A stretch of DNA of 7,575 nt from an uncultured Erysipelotrichaceae bacterium. GTDB taxonomy: Bacteria; Bacillota_I; Bacilli_A; Erysipelotrichales; Erysipelotrichaceae. Under the pieces are notes generated by a model, which made no database searches, was not told the origin of the DNA, and was given only the letters and a program-made list of their open reading frames with translations. The position numbers and the translations under genes are program-made. The stretch lies in the NCBI GenBank assembly GCA_937902945.1, contig CALEMD010000168.1, positions 1 to 7,575 of the forward strand, written 5' to 3'. How positions within the stretch are numbered: position 1 is the first letter of the stretch; each line of letters begins with the position of its first letter. Positions 6,222-7,575 of this stretch are shown in pieces.

Positions 6222-7043
6222 ATGAACAGATCACTTGGTTTCAGCTGTCTGCAGAATGCAAGGCAGTTAGGCGGGTACAGGACAGAAGATGGCAGGTGCG
6301 TAAAAGAAAATGTGCTTCTTAGAAGCGGAAAGCTGAATTGTGCTTCTGCTGAAGAAAAGAATGCGCTGGATAAGATTTACCATTTGCAAACTGTGATTGA
6401 CCTTAGAACGAAAGATGAAAGAAAAGCAGAACCAGATCCTTATATACTGAATTCTGAAAATATCTGGATTCCGGTGCTGAATGAAGATGCATATACAGAT
6501 GCGAACCTGCAGGAAATTGCAGCATTTACAAAAGAGTATGGTGACAATCCTGCCGCAGAAGCTGTTGCGATACTGCAAAGCGGGTATGATATATCAATCA
6601 TGTATCAGCAGATGCTTTCTGATCCATATTCAATGAAACAGTATGCGAAGTTTCTGCGTCAGCTGTTATTGATTCATCCAGGAAATTCTGTACTTTGGCA
6701 TTGTTCTGGCGGGAAAGACAGAGCAGGAACAGCGGCTGTATTACTGCTGGTTGCTTTAGGCGCAGATGAGCAGACTATTCTGCAGGACTTTGATCTATCC
6801 AATCACTATTACGAAAAATCGATACAGCAGATGAGACTTGATGCGAGCAGACTGACTGATGATCCGGTCATTATTGAGAAGACCGGATACTTTGCAGGAG
6901 TAAATTCTGAATATATGGAAAAAGCTATGCAATGGATGAAAGAAACCTATGGCAGTTTGCACAGCTATCTAACTGAAGCACTTTCTATCAATGAAGCAGA
7001 AATTCAAATGCTAAAACATTTGTATACTGAAATACTATATTAA
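6222..7043 (+). CDS. Tyrosine-protein phosphatase, Y_phosphatase3 / MptpB-like family
   Basis: Predicted dual-specificity or tyrosine/phosphoinositide-type phosphatase of 273 residues. The P-loop HCSGGKDRAG (160-169) gives the CX5R signature with nucleophile C161 and R167; the lysine in the P-loop (K165) is typical of the MptpB-like group, which can also act on phosphoinositides. The N-terminal family signature is clear: NARQLGGYRTEDGR (12-25), LLRSGKL (32-38) and VIDLRTKDER (58-67) with the following PDP. A general-acid candidate lies in the region after residue 84 but cannot be fixed by eye. No signal peptide, so it is probably cytoplasmic. The usual threonine of DRTG is alanine here (DRAG). 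It closes the four-gene unit; the substrate is unknown. Confidence 0.9.
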   Translation: MNRSLGFSCLQNARQLGGYRTEDGRCVKENVLLRSGKLNCASAEEKNALDKIYHLQTVIDLRTKDERKAEPDPYILNSENIWIPVLNEDAYTDANLQEIAAFTKEYGDNPAAEAVAILQSGYDISIMYQQMLSDPYSMKQYAKFLRQLLLIHPGNSVLWHCSGGKDRAGTAAVLLLVALGADEQTILQDFDLSNHYYEKSIQQMRLDASRLTDDPVIIEKTGYFAGVNSEYMEKAMQWMKETYGSLHSYLTEALSINEAEIQMLKHLYTEILY

Positions 7044-7246
7044 GCAAGAGGTTATCATGTAGAACATAATTCATTTTTATTATGCAAAATCAATTACACA
7101 TGCATGCATGGTAAATACATATATAAGATAAGTAAAAAGGTTATAATTAATTTCTTTACTAATTTGTGTAACGTTGTATTTTTGAATTAGTAAAACACTG
7201 CTTTTACTATATCTATTATCAGATATGTAAATAATTGCTTCAATTT
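7044..7246. other. AT-rich intergenic region with complementary arms
   Basis: No gene is visible in these 203 bp. CATAAT (7065-7070) can pair with ATTATG (7079-7084), but without a following T-tract it is a poor terminator. CATGCATGCATG (7099-7110) is a perfect 12-bp palindrome. TTTACTAATT (7155-7164) is the reverse complement of AATTAGTAAA (7185-7194), and TAGTAAAA (7188-7195) is the reverse complement of TTTTACTA (7202-7209), so the middle arm has two partners. No clear terminator for the phosphatase gene was found. Confidence 0.55.
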
Positions 7247-7264
7247 TGCAAACGACGGAGATAT

Positions 7265-7340
7265 AGAGCCACCTGATCCGGTAGTTCAGAGCCACTTTCC
7301 GTTTTTTTGAGAGCCAGCAAATCCGGCAGTATAGAGCCAC
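7265..7340. repeat. Two 31-bp direct repeats at the IS21 end
   Basis: Unit 1 (7265-7295) and unit 2 (7310-7340) start 45 bp apart and match at 25 of 31 positions. Each has AGAGCCA, then ATCCGG 11 bp later, then AGAGCCAC 23 bp after the start. The AGAGCCA box therefore occurs four times, at 7265, 7288, 7310 and 7333, spaced 23, 22 and 23 bp, close to two helical turns. Multiple terminal repeats of this kind are known in IS21 elements as binding sites of the IstA transposase. Confidence 0.85.
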
Positions 7341-7359
7341 CCTTTTTGGAGGGTGGCTC
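7334..7359. repeat. Inverted repeat after the istB stop
   Basis: GAGCCACCCT (7334-7343) is the exact reverse complement of AGGGTGGCTC (7350-7359), a 10-bp stem with a 6-nt loop. Its left arm is the fourth AGAGCCA box. On the istB strand it starts 9 nt after the stop and could form a transcript hairpin, but no U-run follows, so I do not call it a terminator. Confidence 0.7.
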
Positions 7360-7368
7360 GTGCTTTGT

Positions 7369-7575
7369 CTATTCCTTAGTTTCTCTCATTGAAGATCCTT
7401 CGATTGTGATTCTAAATGCATTGTGCACCAAGCGATCCAGAATAGCCTCGCCTATAGCAGGATCTGTTATCTTGTGCTTCCATTCAACATCCATTAATTG
7501 GGAACTGATGATAATGGAACCTTTTTTGTAACGAAGATCGATCAGTTTGAGAAGGTATTCCTGGGTATAGTTGAA
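7369..7575 (-). CDS. istB: IstB-like transposition helper ATPase, C-terminal fragment
   Basis: The last 68 codons and the TAG stop (7369-7371) of a minus-strand gene whose beginning lies outside the window. IstB is the AAA+ ATPase that assists the IstA transposase in target selection in IS21 elements. Visible family features are the RYKKGSIIISSQL stretch (sensor 1 region), followed by W and by DPAIGEAILDRLVHNAFRI, which corresponds to the conserved IstB C-terminal box with its sensor/arginine-finger arginine. The frame is intact in the visible part, so the element may be functional. It is truncated by the window edge, not by a mutation that I can see. Confidence 0.92.
   Translation of the reverse strand, partial: FNYTQEYLLKLIDLRYKKGSIIISSQLMDVEWKHKITDPAIGEAILDRLVHNAFRITIEGSSMRETKE

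Larger units (their letters stand above)
7247..7575 (-). mobile_element. IS21-family insertion sequence, one end (incomplete at window edge)
   Basis: The minus-strand istB tail together with repeated AGAGCCA boxes identifies the istB-side end of an IS21-type element. The outer boundary is placed at about 7247 because TGCAAACG there begins with TG, as the ends of IS21-family elements commonly do, and lies just outside the first repeat; this boundary is inference. The other end, istA and any target-site duplication lie beyond the window. The element has inserted, or lies, about 200 bp after the phosphatase gene, in non-coding DNA. Confidence 0.82.

Noticed and set aside
7065..7084. Hairpin CATAAT/ATTATG as terminator of the phosphatase gene
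   Set aside because: Only 6 A-T-rich base pairs and followed by GCAAAA with no T-tract.
7080..7340. Minus-strand open frame of 86 codons spanning the IS boundary
   Set aside because: It covers AT-rich non-coding DNA and the IS repeats, with low-complexity Ile/Tyr/Lys content and no motif.
7307..7531. Plus-strand open frame of 74 codons near the window end
   Set aside because: It runs antisense to istB and through the IS terminal repeats; the minus-strand frame has clear IstB similarity.

Overview
The window looks like a chromosomal segment of a low-to-moderate GC Bacillota (Firmicutes). The S12, S7, EF-G and EF-Tu sequences are of Firmicutes type: S12 carries the extended N-terminal loop seen in Bacillus, and ribosome binding sites are strong GGAGG types. 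An Erysipelotrichia-like relative seems most likely to me, but that is inference without a database search.

Positions 1-211 hold the start of the str operon. An almost perfect sigma-A promoter (TTGACA, 17 bp, TATGAT) is followed by a leader of about 95 nt with two hairpins. The operon itself is rpsL (212-631), rpsG (652-1122), fusA (1140-3218) and tuf (3293-4438), with a possible extra promoter in front of tuf and a rho-independent terminator at 4454-4489. These genes supply two small-subunit ribosomal proteins and the two main elongation GTPases.

The most striking observation is in tuf. The reading frame is intact from start to stop, but the protein is 381 residues, about 13 shorter than the family norm of 394-396. 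The missing block falls exactly on the end of switch I: the RGITI (G2) motif with its Mg2+-binding threonine is absent. All other GTPase motifs and domains 2 and 3 are complete. Either this is an assembly or sequencing artefact, or it is a real and very unusual EF-Tu allele.

Positions 4546-7043 form a tightly packed four-gene unit on the same strand: a DUF975-type membrane protein, a HAD-family phosphatase, a 90-residue protein that may be a degenerate HPr-like protein lacking the phosphorylatable histidine, and a Y_phosphatase3-type tyrosine phosphatase. The genes overlap or are 8 nt apart, so they are probably co-transcribed and translationally coupled. Their joint role is unknown.

Positions 7044-7246 are AT-rich, have no gene, and contain a three-armed set of complementary segments. 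From about 7247 to the window end lies one end of an IS21-family insertion sequence: repeated AGAGCCA boxes and the last 68 codons of istB on the minus strand. The rest of the element is outside the window.
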